A stretch of 34,493 nucleotides of DNA from SAR116 cluster bacterium AG-313-A07 (GTDB lineage: Bacteria; Pseudomonadota; Alphaproteobacteria; Thalassobaculales; Thalassobaculaceae). The notes under the pieces are model-generated. The model saw nothing but the letters and a program-made list of their open reading frames with translations. It was not told the origin of the DNA and made no database searches. The stretch lies in assembly GCA_003284265.1 (NCBI GenBank), contig QBVV01000023.1:1-34493 (forward strand), in the 5' to 3' direction. The translations under genes were made by a program, and so were the position numbers. Positions 15,460-23,719 of the stretch are shown here, one piece after another. Numbering within the stretch: position 1 is the first letter of the stretch; every line of letters starts with the position of its first letter.

Positions 15460-17643
15460 ATGAAAACGACTAATACCAACGCCACGAACAAATTTACTTA
15501 TATTGTATTGTTCATTTTGATAGCCACTTTGACGTCTTCAAAGATAGCCACATCCAGCGATTTAGAATCCCAAAATCAATCTATACTTATGCAAGCGAAC
15601 GAAATTATCTATCAAAAGAAAACCAATATTATTACAGCAGTTGGCAATGTCGAACTATCTCGTGGGGGTCGAGTTATTTTAGCTGATGAAATTTCCTTCA
15701 ATAAAACAACCGGTGTTGTCGTAGCCAATAATAATGTCATACTTCTTGAGGAAAATGGTGATGTCGTGTTTTCAAATTCAGTTGAACTTGCTGATGATTT
15801 TAAACACGGCTTTATAAAAAACATAAAAGTAAAAATGCAAGATGGGTCTCGCTTAGCCGCCAACAGTGCTGAGCTTTTCAAAGGTGATAGTAAAGTAATG
15901 AAACAGGCTGTTTTTTCACCCTGCCTTCCGTGTGAAAATGAACCCGAATCTGCACTACTATGGCAAATAAAAGCTGATAAAATTACCCATGATGAAAAAA
16001 ATAAGGACATTGATTATCAAAATGCCACCCTTGAGTTTTTCAATATACCAGTTTTTTTTACCCCATATTTCACTCATCCCGATCCGACTGTAAAACGTCG
16101 ATCGGGGTTATTACCTCCAACCATGAGTTACTCTGATTCCAAAGGCTTTATATACGGACAACCCTATTTTATAACATTGGGGCGGTCTAAAGATCTCGAA
16201 CTCGAACCGACTATTTATACTGAAGAAGGCTTCACACTTGAGTCCCATTATCGCAAAGCATTTTCAAATGGCTTTATAAATTTAGAAACCAGCCTTGGAA
16301 TTTTGGATAACTCTGTCTCTTCGGAAAACTCAGAAGAAATGAGTGTCGAGGGAAGTATATCAATGAAGACGAATTTTTCATTAAGCGATACTTGGAGAGC
16401 ACAATTTGATATCGAGCAAACAAGTGATAAACGTTATACGCGACGGTACTTATCGGAAGACACAGAAATGCTTACCAGCCGCCTTTTGATAGAAGGTTTT
16501 AGAGCCAGGAATTATTTTGCAGTCGAAGGTTATAAGTTCCAAGGTTTGCGATCTTTTGATACCAAAGGGCAACAACCTAAAGTTTTACCAACTATTTTTT
16601 ATAGTTTTGTTGGCGAACCTGACAATATTGGAGGCAGGACTGAATTAGAAACCACACTTAGGTCAATTTCACGGCAATTTGGTAGCAACAGTCATGTATT
16701 CTCATTATCAACAGGATGGAAACTCCCATATTATAGTATAAACGGTTCATTATTTGAATTCACTGCAGTAGCACAATCTGACCTGTTTATTGCAGATAAT
16801 GATACGCAGGATGCTACCTCGACTATTCAAAACAATGACGAATTTGGAGCGCGGATGTTTCCACAATTTGGGTTAAAATGGGTTTATCCAATGTTTAGAG
16901 AAGCTGAGAACAGACATCAAATTTTAGAACCCATCATCAATGTCGTAATAGCCCCTAATATTATAGAGACCTCAATTATGCCAAATGAAGACAGCAGAGG
17001 GTTTGAGTATGATAATACTAATATTTTCGAGTTTAATCGTTACTCGGGAATAAATCGGCTTACGGAAGGTTCGAGAATTGATTATGGAATCAAAGGATCT
17101 TCTTTCGTCGATGACCTTTTAAATTATGACTTTTTCTTCGGGCAGAGTTATCATTTATGGGGCAAAAATACGTTTGACCAAGGTTCAGGACTAGAAGATG
17201 ATTTTTCGGATTTTGTTGGACATGCATTTTTTTCTCCAGCTGATTGGATAAAACTCGCTTATCGCTTTCGGCTAGACAAAAACAACTTTACGCCAAATCG
17301 AAGCGAATTGGGTTTTGAAATAAAAAATAATTCATATAATTTTTCATTCGACTATGTCTTATTGGATGAGCATATCTCGACCGAGATTTTAGAAAATCGT
17401 GAACAAGTGAACTTTGAATTTTTTGCGCAAATAGATAAACATTGGTCAAGTTCGGTAAACCTAATACAAGATCTCACCGATGACTCTAATAAAACTAGAA
17501 AAGGAGCTATAAATCTTACATACTCCGATGAGTGTTTCACTCTTGGTATAGGTTATGAACGCAAAAATCTCAGTTTTGATAGTATAGAGCCAGATAATCA
17601 AATATTTCTCATTATCAACTTCAAGAACTTAGGATCAATATGA
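15460..17643 (+). CDS. lptD: LPS-assembly outer-membrane protein LptD
   Basis: This is a 727-aa precursor of the outer-membrane barrel that, plugged by LptE, inserts LPS into the outer leaflet. A signal peptide is visible (hydrophobic residues about 12-28 after a Lys/Asn-rich start). An OstA/LptA-like N-terminal domain follows: SILMQANEIIYQKKTNIITAVGNVELSRGGRVILADEISFN. The C-terminal two thirds are aromatic-rich alternating beta strands. The linker has a CLPC pair near residue 155 and a single late cysteine in SDECFTLGIGY near 690, unlike the paired late cysteines of E. coli LptD. ATG 15460 is preferred over the TTG just before it. The end overlaps a possible 31-codon ORF, and surA follows. 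FWDLPEF and similar LptG contacts are not part of this chain. Confidence 0.93.
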   Translation: MKTTNTNATNKFTYIVLFILIATLTSSKIATSSDLESQNQSILMQANEIIYQKKTNIITAVGNVELSRGGRVILADEISFNKTTGVVVANNNVILLEENGDVVFSNSVELADDFKHGFIKNIKVKMQDGSRLAANSAELFKGDSKVMKQAVFSPCLPCENEPESALLWQIKADKITHDEKNKDIDYQNATLEFFNIPVFFTPYFTHPDPTVKRRSGLLPPTMSYSDSKGFIYGQPYFITLGRSKDLELEPTIYTEEGFTLESHYRKAFSNGFINLETSLGILDNSVSSENSEEMSVEGSISMKTNFSLSDTWRAQFDIEQTSDKRYTRRYLSEDTEMLTSRLLIEGFRARNYFAVEGYKFQGLRSFDTKGQQPKVLPTIFYSFVGEPDNIGGRTELETTLRSISRQFGSNSHVFSLSTGWKLPYYSINGSLFEFTAVAQSDLFIADNDTQDATSTIQNNDEFGARMFPQFGLKWVYPMFREAENRHQILEPIINVVIAPNIIETSIMPNEDSRGFEYDNTNIFEFNRYSGINRLTEGSRIDYGIKGSSFVDDLLNYDFFFGQSYHLWGKNTFDQGSGLEDDFSDFVGHAFFSPADWIKLAYRFRLDKNNFTPNRSELGFEIKNNSYNFSFDYVLLDEHISTEILENREQVNFEFFAQIDKHWSSSVNLIQDLTDDSNKTRKGAINLTYSDECFTLGIGYERKNLSFDSIEPDNQIFLIINFKNLGSI

Positions 17644-17735
17644 AGATTGGAATAATAAGTTGTGCTCGCATGATAAATAGTGGTTTTAACAAGTTTCCAA
17701 GCTTTTGGGCACCAACTCTTTTATCTATGAGATAA
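17640..17735 (+). CDS. possible 31-codon ORF coupled to lptD (unverified)
   Basis: An ATG at 17640-17642 overlaps the lptD stop in an ATGA arrangement. AGGA sits about five to six bases upstream, inside lptD. The frame stays open for 31 codons (start MKIGIISCARMINSGF, end LLSMR) and stops eight bases before the chosen surA ATG. It fills an otherwise empty gap. The peptide has no clear transmembrane segment and I recognise no family. It could equally be chance, or act only to carry ribosomes from lptD to surA. Confidence 0.22.
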   Translation: MKIGIISCARMINSGFNKFPSFWAPTLLSMR

Positions 17736-17743
17736 TAAATCTA

Positions 17744-19033
17744 ATGAAAACGAATTTGAAAACAAAACAGCTCTCCCTCAGTTTTGGTCATATAGCAATT
17801 TTCACATTAATGCTGTTATCTCCACAAGCTACTGAAGCTGAAGAGAGAACAAGACTAAGTATAGCCGCTGTGGTAAACGATAAAGTTATAACTGGCTCCG
17901 ATCTTCAAAAACGCCTGAAGTTAATTTCTATAATGTCGCCATCCCAGATGAGTAGAATTAAAGAACGCCAACTGCAAAACGAAGTTTTGAATCAGCTAAT
18001 AAACGAAGAACTTCAAAATCAGGAAGTGATTCGTTTAAAAATCAAAGTCAGCGAAAAAGAAATAAATAATGCAAAACGTCTCATGGAACAGCGATTTAAA
18101 TTACCTCGAAATACACTAAACGAGTTTATTATCAAAAATAAATTAGATTACAACGATGTTATCTCTCAAATAGAAATATCCTTGGGATGGACTCTGGCCG
18201 TACAGCGTAAATTCAGTAATTATTTAACTATAAGTGATGAAGAGGTTGCCGAGGTTATAAATCGGCTTAGAGATAATATTGGGAAGGAACGCTATCTTAT
18301 ATCTGAGATTTTTCTTCCCGTAGAATATGTTGAAAATGAAAATGAAGTTCGCGCCAGAGCCAAAAAACTACATAATAGTATAGTGAACGGCGCTGACTTC
18401 AGAAAAGTTGCTAGGGATTATTCAGCGACTGCCAGTGCGATGGATAGTGGTAGAGCTGGTTGGTTTCTAACAGGACAACTATCCCCAAAATTAGATTTGG
18501 CTCTCCAGAAAATAAAAATTGGCGGTATAACTACTCCTGTAAAAACAAATTCGGGTTTTCACATATTAAAACTAGAAAGAAAGACTGTATTCAAAGAATT
18601 TGATGAGATGAAAGTCAAGGTAAATCTGATCGAAACTCGTATAACAACATCAAAACCTGACAATAATTCGCAAAAAAAATTAAATAGTTTAAAAAATTTC
18701 TTATCAAAAATAAAAACATGTGGAGAGCTAGAAAAACTATCGCAAATCAATAAGTCTTACACGACATCTAATCTTGGAAACTTTTTAGTAGGCGAATTAT
18801 CGTCGAATCTAAGAGAGATAGTAATGCAATCAAAAATCGGAGTTCCTAATAATCCGGTGAAGCGAGGTAGAGAAATATCTACAATAACTGTATGTAATAG
18901 AACTACCCCCCCGAGCAATATACCTGATGATGAAACTGTGCTCCGTAATCTCCGAGGGGAAAGAATAGAATCAATGGCACGAAAGTATCTTAGAAATCTT
19001 CGACAGAGCGCATTTGTTGAGAAAAGATTTTAA
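17744..19033 (+). CDS. surA: periplasmic chaperone / parvulin-type peptidyl-prolyl isomerase SurA
   Basis: This is a 429-aa periplasmic chaperone for outer-membrane proteins, including LptD, which is encoded next door. Starting at ATG 17744 gives a clean signal peptide (MKTNLKTKQ, hydrophobic core FGHIAIFTLMLLS, cleavage near ATEAEE). An upstream in-frame TTG at 17705 would put 13 extra residues before it and is rejected. The SurA N-terminal domain follows (IAAVVNDKVITGSDLQKRL, then helices to about 165). One parvulin domain spans about 180-279: YLISEIFLPVEY, FRKVARDYS, DSGRAGWFLTGQLSPKLDLALQKI and SGFHILKLERK. The C-terminal part is a second, degenerate region with two cysteines. Low overall conservation, but the context is strong. 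Confidence 0.9.
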   Translation: MKTNLKTKQLSLSFGHIAIFTLMLLSPQATEAEERTRLSIAAVVNDKVITGSDLQKRLKLISIMSPSQMSRIKERQLQNEVLNQLINEELQNQEVIRLKIKVSEKEINNAKRLMEQRFKLPRNTLNEFIIKNKLDYNDVISQIEISLGWTLAVQRKFSNYLTISDEEVAEVINRLRDNIGKERYLISEIFLPVEYVENENEVRARAKKLHNSIVNGADFRKVARDYSATASAMDSGRAGWFLTGQLSPKLDLALQKIKIGGITTPVKTNSGFHILKLERKTVFKEFDEMKVKVNLIETRITTSKPDNNSQKKLNSLKNFLSKIKTCGELEKLSQINKSYTTSNLGNFLVGELSSNLREIVMQSKIGVPNNPVKRGREISTITVCNRTTPPSNIPDDETVLRNLRGERIESMARKYLRNLRQSAFVEKRF

Positions 19034-19066
19034 AAACACACAATTCATCTAGTGGGAATCCGATGA

Positions 19067-20062
19067 ATGTATAATAAACCATTGGTAATAACACCTGGGG
19101 AACCTTCAGGTATAGGTGTCGAAATTACACTGAAAGCATGGAAAAGTGGACAGACAGGGGTGTTCTTTTTATTGGATGACCCTGATAGAGTAAAAGAACG
19201 GGCTAAAGTAGCAGATTTAGCCCTTCCGCTGCGTATCATTGGTAAACCCTCAGAAGCAAAAGAATACTTTTCGGACGCCTTGCCTATTTTACCTCATTAT
19301 TTTTCAAACGCATGTGTTCCTGGGAAACCTTCTGTGGAAAATGCAAACTCCGTCATTAAGGCTCTTGATATATCAGTGGATTTTGTAGAACAAGGATTAG
19401 TGAGCGGTATAGTAACTAATCCCATACAAAAACATACCTTAAAGGACGCAGGATTCAAATACCCAGGCCATACAGAATACCTAGCGCATCTGGCTAGAGG
19501 TAGTCCTAAGCCTGTTATGTTACTAGTTTCTCCAACGCTTCGTGTTGTACCGGTAATAATTCATGATCCTATTTGTAAAATAACAGACTTATTAACAACT
19601 GAACTGATTGTGGAAGTATGTTTAATCACAGCCAAGTCTTTAATGCATGACTTTAATATAAAGCATCCCAGAATATGGATTACTGGCTTAAATCCTCATG
19701 CGGGAGAAGGTGGGACAATAGGCACAGAGGAGATTACGATTATAGAGCCAGCCGTGAAAATACTAAAAAAGTATGGGGTACAAATATCTGGACCTTTTCC
19801 TGCTGACAGTATGTTTCATGGGAATGCCCGGGATCAATATGACGTCGCTATTTGTATGTATCATGATCAAGCTTTAATACCTCTTAAAACTCTAGATTTT
19901 TGGGGTGCTGTAAATACAACAATCGGCTTGCCGTTTGTGCGAACATCTCCGGACCATGGCACCGCATTAGAGCTCGCAGGGACAGGAAAAGCCAATCCAG
20001 AAAGCCTTATAAATGCCATTCTCCTAGCTGAGCAGATATGTTCTTGGCGAAAAAAAACATAA
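19067..20062 (+). CDS. pdxA: 4-hydroxythreonine-4-phosphate dehydrogenase
   Basis: This is a 331-aa cytoplasmic NAD(P)-dependent enzyme that oxidises 4-phosphohydroxy-L-threonine. The product yields the aminoacetone phosphate used by PdxJ in DXP-dependent pyridoxal phosphate synthesis. Motifs: VITPGEPSGIGVEI at the start, TNPIQKHTLKDAGFKYPGHTEYLA near 122 (a metal histidine), GLNPHAGEGGTIGTEE near 206 (second histidine) and MYHDQALIPLK near 264 (third histidine). The C-terminal TSPDHGTALELAG matches substrate-binding residues. ATG 19067 has GTGGGA about nine bases upstream. The surA-pdxA-rsmA order is conserved in many proteobacteria. Confidence 0.95.
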   Translation: MYNKPLVITPGEPSGIGVEITLKAWKSGQTGVFFLLDDPDRVKERAKVADLALPLRIIGKPSEAKEYFSDALPILPHYFSNACVPGKPSVENANSVIKALDISVDFVEQGLVSGIVTNPIQKHTLKDAGFKYPGHTEYLAHLARGSPKPVMLLVSPTLRVVPVIIHDPICKITDLLTTELIVEVCLITAKSLMHDFNIKHPRIWITGLNPHAGEGGTIGTEEITIIEPAVKILKKYGVQISGPFPADSMFHGNARDQYDVAICMYHDQALIPLKTLDFWGAVNTTIGLPFVRTSPDHGTALELAGTGKANPESLINAILLAEQICSWRKKT

Positions 20063-20075
20063 AAGAATAATTTTT

Positions 20076-20912
20076 ATGAATAATATAAAAACTAAAATAT
20101 TCAATCTACCACCATTAGCGGTAGTCGTCGAAAAATATGATTTGACCCCCAATAAGTCTTGGGGCCAAAACTTTATATTTGACCTAAATTTGACACGAAA
20201 AATTGCTAGAGCCGCTAATCTATCATCAAATGAGACAATTTTTGAAATTGGCCCTGGACCAGGCGCGTTAACTCGTGCGCTATTTATGGAGGGGGCTGAA
20301 AAAATAATTGCTATAGAAAAAGATAAAAGAGCAATCACAGCTCTCTCAGAACTTGTTGATATTTGTAATGGGAAATTAGAATTAGTATCAGACGATGCTT
20401 TAAAAGTACCTATTAATAAAATGGGAATTTTACCACGAAGGGTTGTAGCTAATTTGCCATATAATATAGCCACTCAATTATTACTGAATTGGCTTGTGAC
20501 GCCTGATGCCTTCAAGGCAATAACGGTTATGGTTCAAAAGGAAGTTGCCATGAGAATATGTGCGAAACCCGGCAGCCCGAACTATGGAAGACTGTCAATA
20601 ATCATGCAATGGTTAGCATGCACCAAAATGCTTTTTGATATACCCGCCTCAGCTTTCCATCCAAAACCCAAGGTGACCTCCACCTTGTTAGAGATAATAC
20701 CTCGGGCACAACCACTATTCCCGGCCAAAAGGCAGATCCTAGAAAAAATTACTGCCCAAGCCTTTGGACAGCGCAGAAAAATGCTCAGAAGCAGTTTAAA
20801 AAAAGTAGGTGGTGACGATTTGCTGCTTGCAACAAATATTGATCCCACGTTGCGTCCCGAAAATTTATCCATAGAAGATTTCTGCAGACTGGCTCAGGCT
20901 TACAAGACTTAA
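20076..20912 (+). CDS. rsmA: 16S rRNA dimethyladenosine transferase RsmA/KsgA
   Basis: This is a 278-aa SAM-dependent methyltransferase that dimethylates the two adjacent adenines near the 3' end of 16S rRNA during late 30S assembly. It shows KSWGQNFIFDLNLTRKIA, SAM motif I EIGPGPGALTRALF near residue 52, acidic motif IAIEKDKRA, DDALK, and the catalytic NLPYNIATQLL near 125. The C-terminal ASAFHPKPKVTSTLLEI and AFGQRRKMLRSSLK are the RNA-contact region. It lies 13 bases after pdxA. The stop codon is only five bases from the opposing gmk stop, leaving no room for a conventional terminator between them. Confidence 0.96.
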   Translation: MNNIKTKIFNLPPLAVVVEKYDLTPNKSWGQNFIFDLNLTRKIARAANLSSNETIFEIGPGPGALTRALFMEGAEKIIAIEKDKRAITALSELVDICNGKLELVSDDALKVPINKMGILPRRVVANLPYNIATQLLLNWLVTPDAFKAITVMVQKEVAMRICAKPGSPNYGRLSIIMQWLACTKMLFDIPASAFHPKPKVTSTLLEIIPRAQPLFPAKRQILEKITAQAFGQRRKMLRSSLKKVGGDDLLLATNIDPTLRPENLSIEDFCRLAQAYKT

Positions 20913-20917
20913 ATTAA

Positions 20918-21556
20918 TTAGCTACCTTCTCTTAGTTGTTTAATAAAATCAGTTAAACCTAATATCCTTTTTCGTTTGAGACGCTCTGATGTCAGTATTG
21001 ATCGTAGGTTAGCAACACTATCCTCTAATACAGTATTTACTATTATGTAATCGTACTCTGGATAGTGGCTTATTTCATCCATTGCTTTGGCCATTCTATT
21101 GGCAACGACTGACGCACTATCCTGTGCACGGGTTTTTAATCTTCTTTCCAATTCCCTAGTTGATGGGGGGAGAATAAACACCCTTATTAAGTCTTCTCCA
21201 GCGTGTTCAGCCAACTGCTGGGTTCCCTGCCAATCAATATCAAATAAAATATCACGACCAGACGCCAAAGCCTGCTCTACAGGCTGTCGAGGTGTCCCGT
21301 AATAGTAGTCAAACACCTTAGCGTATTCCAAAAGCTTTTTATCATCAATCATGTCCCTAAATTCATTCGGTTCTACAAACGCATAATCAACCCCATGAAC
21401 TTCACCGGGTCGACGAGGCCTTGTAGTCGCTGAAACTGACATCTGCAAGTTATCATCTATTGCCAGTAATTCGCGAGCTATACTGGTTTTACCAGCACCC
21501 GACGGCGACGATAATACCAACATTAATCCGCGACGCTTTATAGAAAATAAAGTCAA
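20918..21556 (-). CDS. gmk: guanylate kinase
   Basis: This is a 212-aa kinase that converts GMP to GDP with ATP. The P-loop SSPSGAGKTS is near residue 16. The GMP-binding segment includes SVSATTRPRRPGEVHGVDYAFV with conserved arginines and YYGTPRQPVEQAL. DIDWQGTQQL follows. TTG 21556 is taken as the start because AGGG lies about eight bases upstream and alphaproteobacterial Gmk proteins commonly carry a basic KRRGLMLVLSSPSG-like start. The first ATG is 11 codons inside and would remove that lead. It lies nine bases after yicC, a pairing common in this group. Confidence 0.94.
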   Translation of the reverse strand: MTLFSIKRRGLMLVLSSPSGAGKTSIARELLAIDDNLQMSVSATTRPRRPGEVHGVDYAFVEPNEFRDMIDDKKLLEYAKVFDYYYGTPRQPVEQALASGRDILFDIDWQGTQQLAEHAGEDLIRVFILPPSTRELERRLKTRAQDSASVVANRMAKAMDEISHYPEYDYIIVNTVLEDSVANLRSILTSERLKRKRILGLTDFIKQLREGS

Positions 21557-21565
21557 AGATCTGCC

Positions 21566-22480
21566 CTATTGTATATTTTGTATTTGTTCACGAAATTTTT
21601 CTATTCCTACCTTCAAATCAATACCAATTGAAGTTAACCCTTTATCCGAACTTTTTGAACACAATGTATTAGCCTCTCTGTTCAACTCCTGACAAATGAA
21701 GTCCAATCTTCGTCCAACGGCCCTTCCGGCTTGCAATAACTGCTTGCAAGATTCTAAATGAATTGAGAGCCTATCCACCTCCTCGGTGACATCCAATTTA
21801 GTTAAAAGAACTGCCAATTCTTGTTCTAAACGCTCCTCTGAAAGAGTAACTTTCATTTTCGAAATTAAACCTAGCTGCTCTTCTAATCTGTCGCTAATTT
21901 GGTGCCTATTAGTATTCGCTATAACACGTGCTCGGTCACATAATTCCAACAATTCTGAGAGTTGTTTTTCTAAAACATTTGATAGTTGAGTGCCTTCTTT
22001 CTTCCGTTCAGAAATTAGAACACCCAATGCATCTCTCAGGGATTCTAAAATAGCATTATCCAAAATTTGATTGTCATCTGAGTTTAATTCTTGCACCCGT
22101 TCCACAGCCACTGCTCCCGGGACTAATAATAATCTATCTAGAACGGGCGCTGCTTTGGCAACTACACCCGCCTTTTTCATTCTTTGATGGGTATCACAAA
22201 GTTGTTCTAGAAATCGTTCGTTAATTATAACTTTCTTCTCTGTCAGGTCCTCTTTTCGGATCAAGTGTGCCGTTACTGACCCTCTTGTTATTTGGCTCAT
22301 AATCTCTTTTTTTGCAGATATTTCTAATGATTGCCGCCCTGGAGGTAATTTTGATCGAAGATCGAACCCTTTACTATTTACACTTCTTAATTCCCAAGTC
22401 CATCGCCAGGTTTGCTCTGGAACCCCCAATGTAAGAATACCATCTAAACGAGAATACCCGGTCATGCTTTCTAGTGCCAT
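21566..22480 (-). CDS. yicC: YicC-family endoribonuclease
   Basis: This is a 304-aa cytoplasmic protein of the YicC/YloC family, whose members have been reported as endoribonucleases acting in RNA turnover and sRNA decay. It begins MALESMTGYSR with the family's start (MTGY/FxR) and has WELRSVNSKGFDLRSKLPPG, the YicC N-domain. The DUF1732 C-terminal block is near residues 215-304: DVTEEVDRLSIHLESCKQLL, GRRLDFICQELNREANTLCSKS and KVGIEKFREQIQNIQ. The last includes the Glu/His-rich residues thought to coordinate metal. A central predicted coiled coil lies near 160-215. It is separated from mltG by a 250-base gap and followed closely by gmk. Confidence 0.92.
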   Translation of the reverse strand: MALESMTGYSRLDGILTLGVPEQTWRWTWELRSVNSKGFDLRSKLPPGRQSLEISAKKEIMSQITRGSVTAHLIRKEDLTEKKVIINERFLEQLCDTHQRMKKAGVVAKAAPVLDRLLLVPGAVAVERVQELNSDDNQILDNAILESLRDALGVLISERKKEGTQLSNVLEKQLSELLELCDRARVIANTNRHQISDRLEEQLGLISKMKVTLSEERLEQELAVLLTKLDVTEEVDRLSIHLESCKQLLQAGRAVGRRLDFICQELNREANTLCSKSSDKGLTSIGIDLKVGIEKFREQIQNIQ

Positions 22481-22730
22481 TGAATTTCTTCTAATTGTAG
22501 TGTTTTTATATATCCAAAAAACTATATATTGAGCTGAAGTTTACAACAAGTATTGGACTCAAATATAGTGCCATCAAATGCACTTAATTTTTTTTAACAA
22601 ATATGGAATGCCCTACTAATTTTTCTGAACATAGCTCTTTAATCTGTAATATTTTCTCGTTTTTTATTAAGTTTCCTATCAAAGAAATGCTTTACAACCC
22701 AACATGTACGCTAATCTTATTTGAAAAAAG
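22481..22730. other. 250-base gap between mltG and yicC
   Basis: This is an AT-rich stretch with no ORF that I would support. It should hold the yicC promoter (minus strand), but I could not pick a convincing -35/-10 pair. The one clear structure is a plus-strand hairpin with a T-tract at 22567-22595, listed separately. Confidence 0.5.
22567..22595 (+). terminator. terminator-like hairpin on the strand without genes
   Basis: AGTGC (22567-22571) and GCACT (22580-22584) form a 5-bp stem with an 8-base loop. TAA and eight consecutive Ts (22588-22595) follow on the plus strand. Both flanking genes (mltG, yicC) are on the minus strand, so it does not serve either. It might end an antisense or small RNA, or be chance. 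Confidence 0.35.
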
Positions 22731-23708
22731 TTATTTACTGATTTTTTCTTGAGCCTTCCTCCATTTTTTTACGTTTATATTATGCTCCTTGAGTGTTTTA
22801 GAAAACGAATGACGACCCCCACCTTTTGCAACAAAATAAAGGTAGTCCGTTGTGGCTGGATGCAATGCAGCTTCTATACTAGCGATACCTGGATTACATA
22901 TTGGGGTCTTGGGAAGCCCCTTAATTACGTAAGTATTGTACGCTGTTTTTCGCCTCAAATCTATTTGGGTGATCGGTTTGTTAGGTTCTTTATCCGGAAC
23001 TCCATAAATTACAGTAGGATCAGATTGCAACCTCATTTTGCGATACAGCCGGTTAGTAAAAACGCTTGCTATTAGAAAACGTTCTTCCCTTATTGCCGTT
23101 TCTTTTTCTATTATTGAAGCTAATATTACTGCCTCATAACTAGTTTTAATCGGTATATTTGGCTTACGTTTTCCCCACAATTCTTTCAGTTTTAATGAAA
23201 GTTGTCTTTTCATTCTATTTACAATTTCCAGTCGAGAATCACCATAGGAATAGTAATATGTTTCGGGTAGTAAACTACCTTCTGGTGGCATTGAATTTAT
23301 AGTGCCCATAAGCCCCGTTTCTTCTTTTAATAATTTAACTATTTCTTTAGATGTTAGTCCCTCGGGAATAGTTATATGTCTAACCAACGTCCGCCCTGCT
23401 GTGAGAGTTTCCAGAACCATCGCGGGCCTTACTACTTTAGAAAACCCATATTCTCCAGCTTTCAGACGACCGGATAATCCCAATATTTTTGCCCCTAAAA
23501 TAAATGGATACTCGCTCTTTATGACTTCATTATCTCTCAAAAGACTGGCGATTTCACTTAGCCCTGACCCTTTTGGTATAATTATAACCTTATCCGACTG
23601 TAATTGTGCAGGCCTATTAAATTCTAAATACATGTAGCAGCCCAGACTAAACAAGCCGAAAGTGAATAATGTGGCAAGGAGCACTATAACCCTGACCAAA
23701 GAATACAT
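22731..23708 (-). CDS. mltG: endolytic murein transglycosylase MltG
   Basis: This is a 325-aa YceG-family enzyme that cuts nascent glycan strands and may set peptidoglycan chain length. It has one N-terminal membrane helix (about residues 6-28), a short LysM-like region (KVIIIPKGSGLSEIASLLRDNEVI), and the catalytic block ILASIIEKETAIREERFLIASVFTNRLYRKMRLQSDPTVIYG near 190-235, with the active-site glutamate. The end holds NTYVIKGLPKTPICNPGIASIEAALHPATTDYLYFVAKGGGRHSFSKTLKEH, the most conserved part of the family. It lies 11 bases after fabF, the usual fabF-mltG pairing in alphaproteobacteria. Confidence 0.95.
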   Translation of the reverse strand: MYSLVRVIVLLATLFTFGLFSLGCYMYLEFNRPAQLQSDKVIIIPKGSGLSEIASLLRDNEVIKSEYPFILGAKILGLSGRLKAGEYGFSKVVRPAMVLETLTAGRTLVRHITIPEGLTSKEIVKLLKEETGLMGTINSMPPEGSLLPETYYYSYGDSRLEIVNRMKRQLSLKLKELWGKRKPNIPIKTSYEAVILASIIEKETAIREERFLIASVFTNRLYRKMRLQSDPTVIYGVPDKEPNKPITQIDLRRKTAYNTYVIKGLPKTPICNPGIASIEAALHPATTDYLYFVAKGGGRHSFSKTLKEHNINVKKWRKAQEKISK

Positions 23709-23719
23709 ATCCGGGTTAA

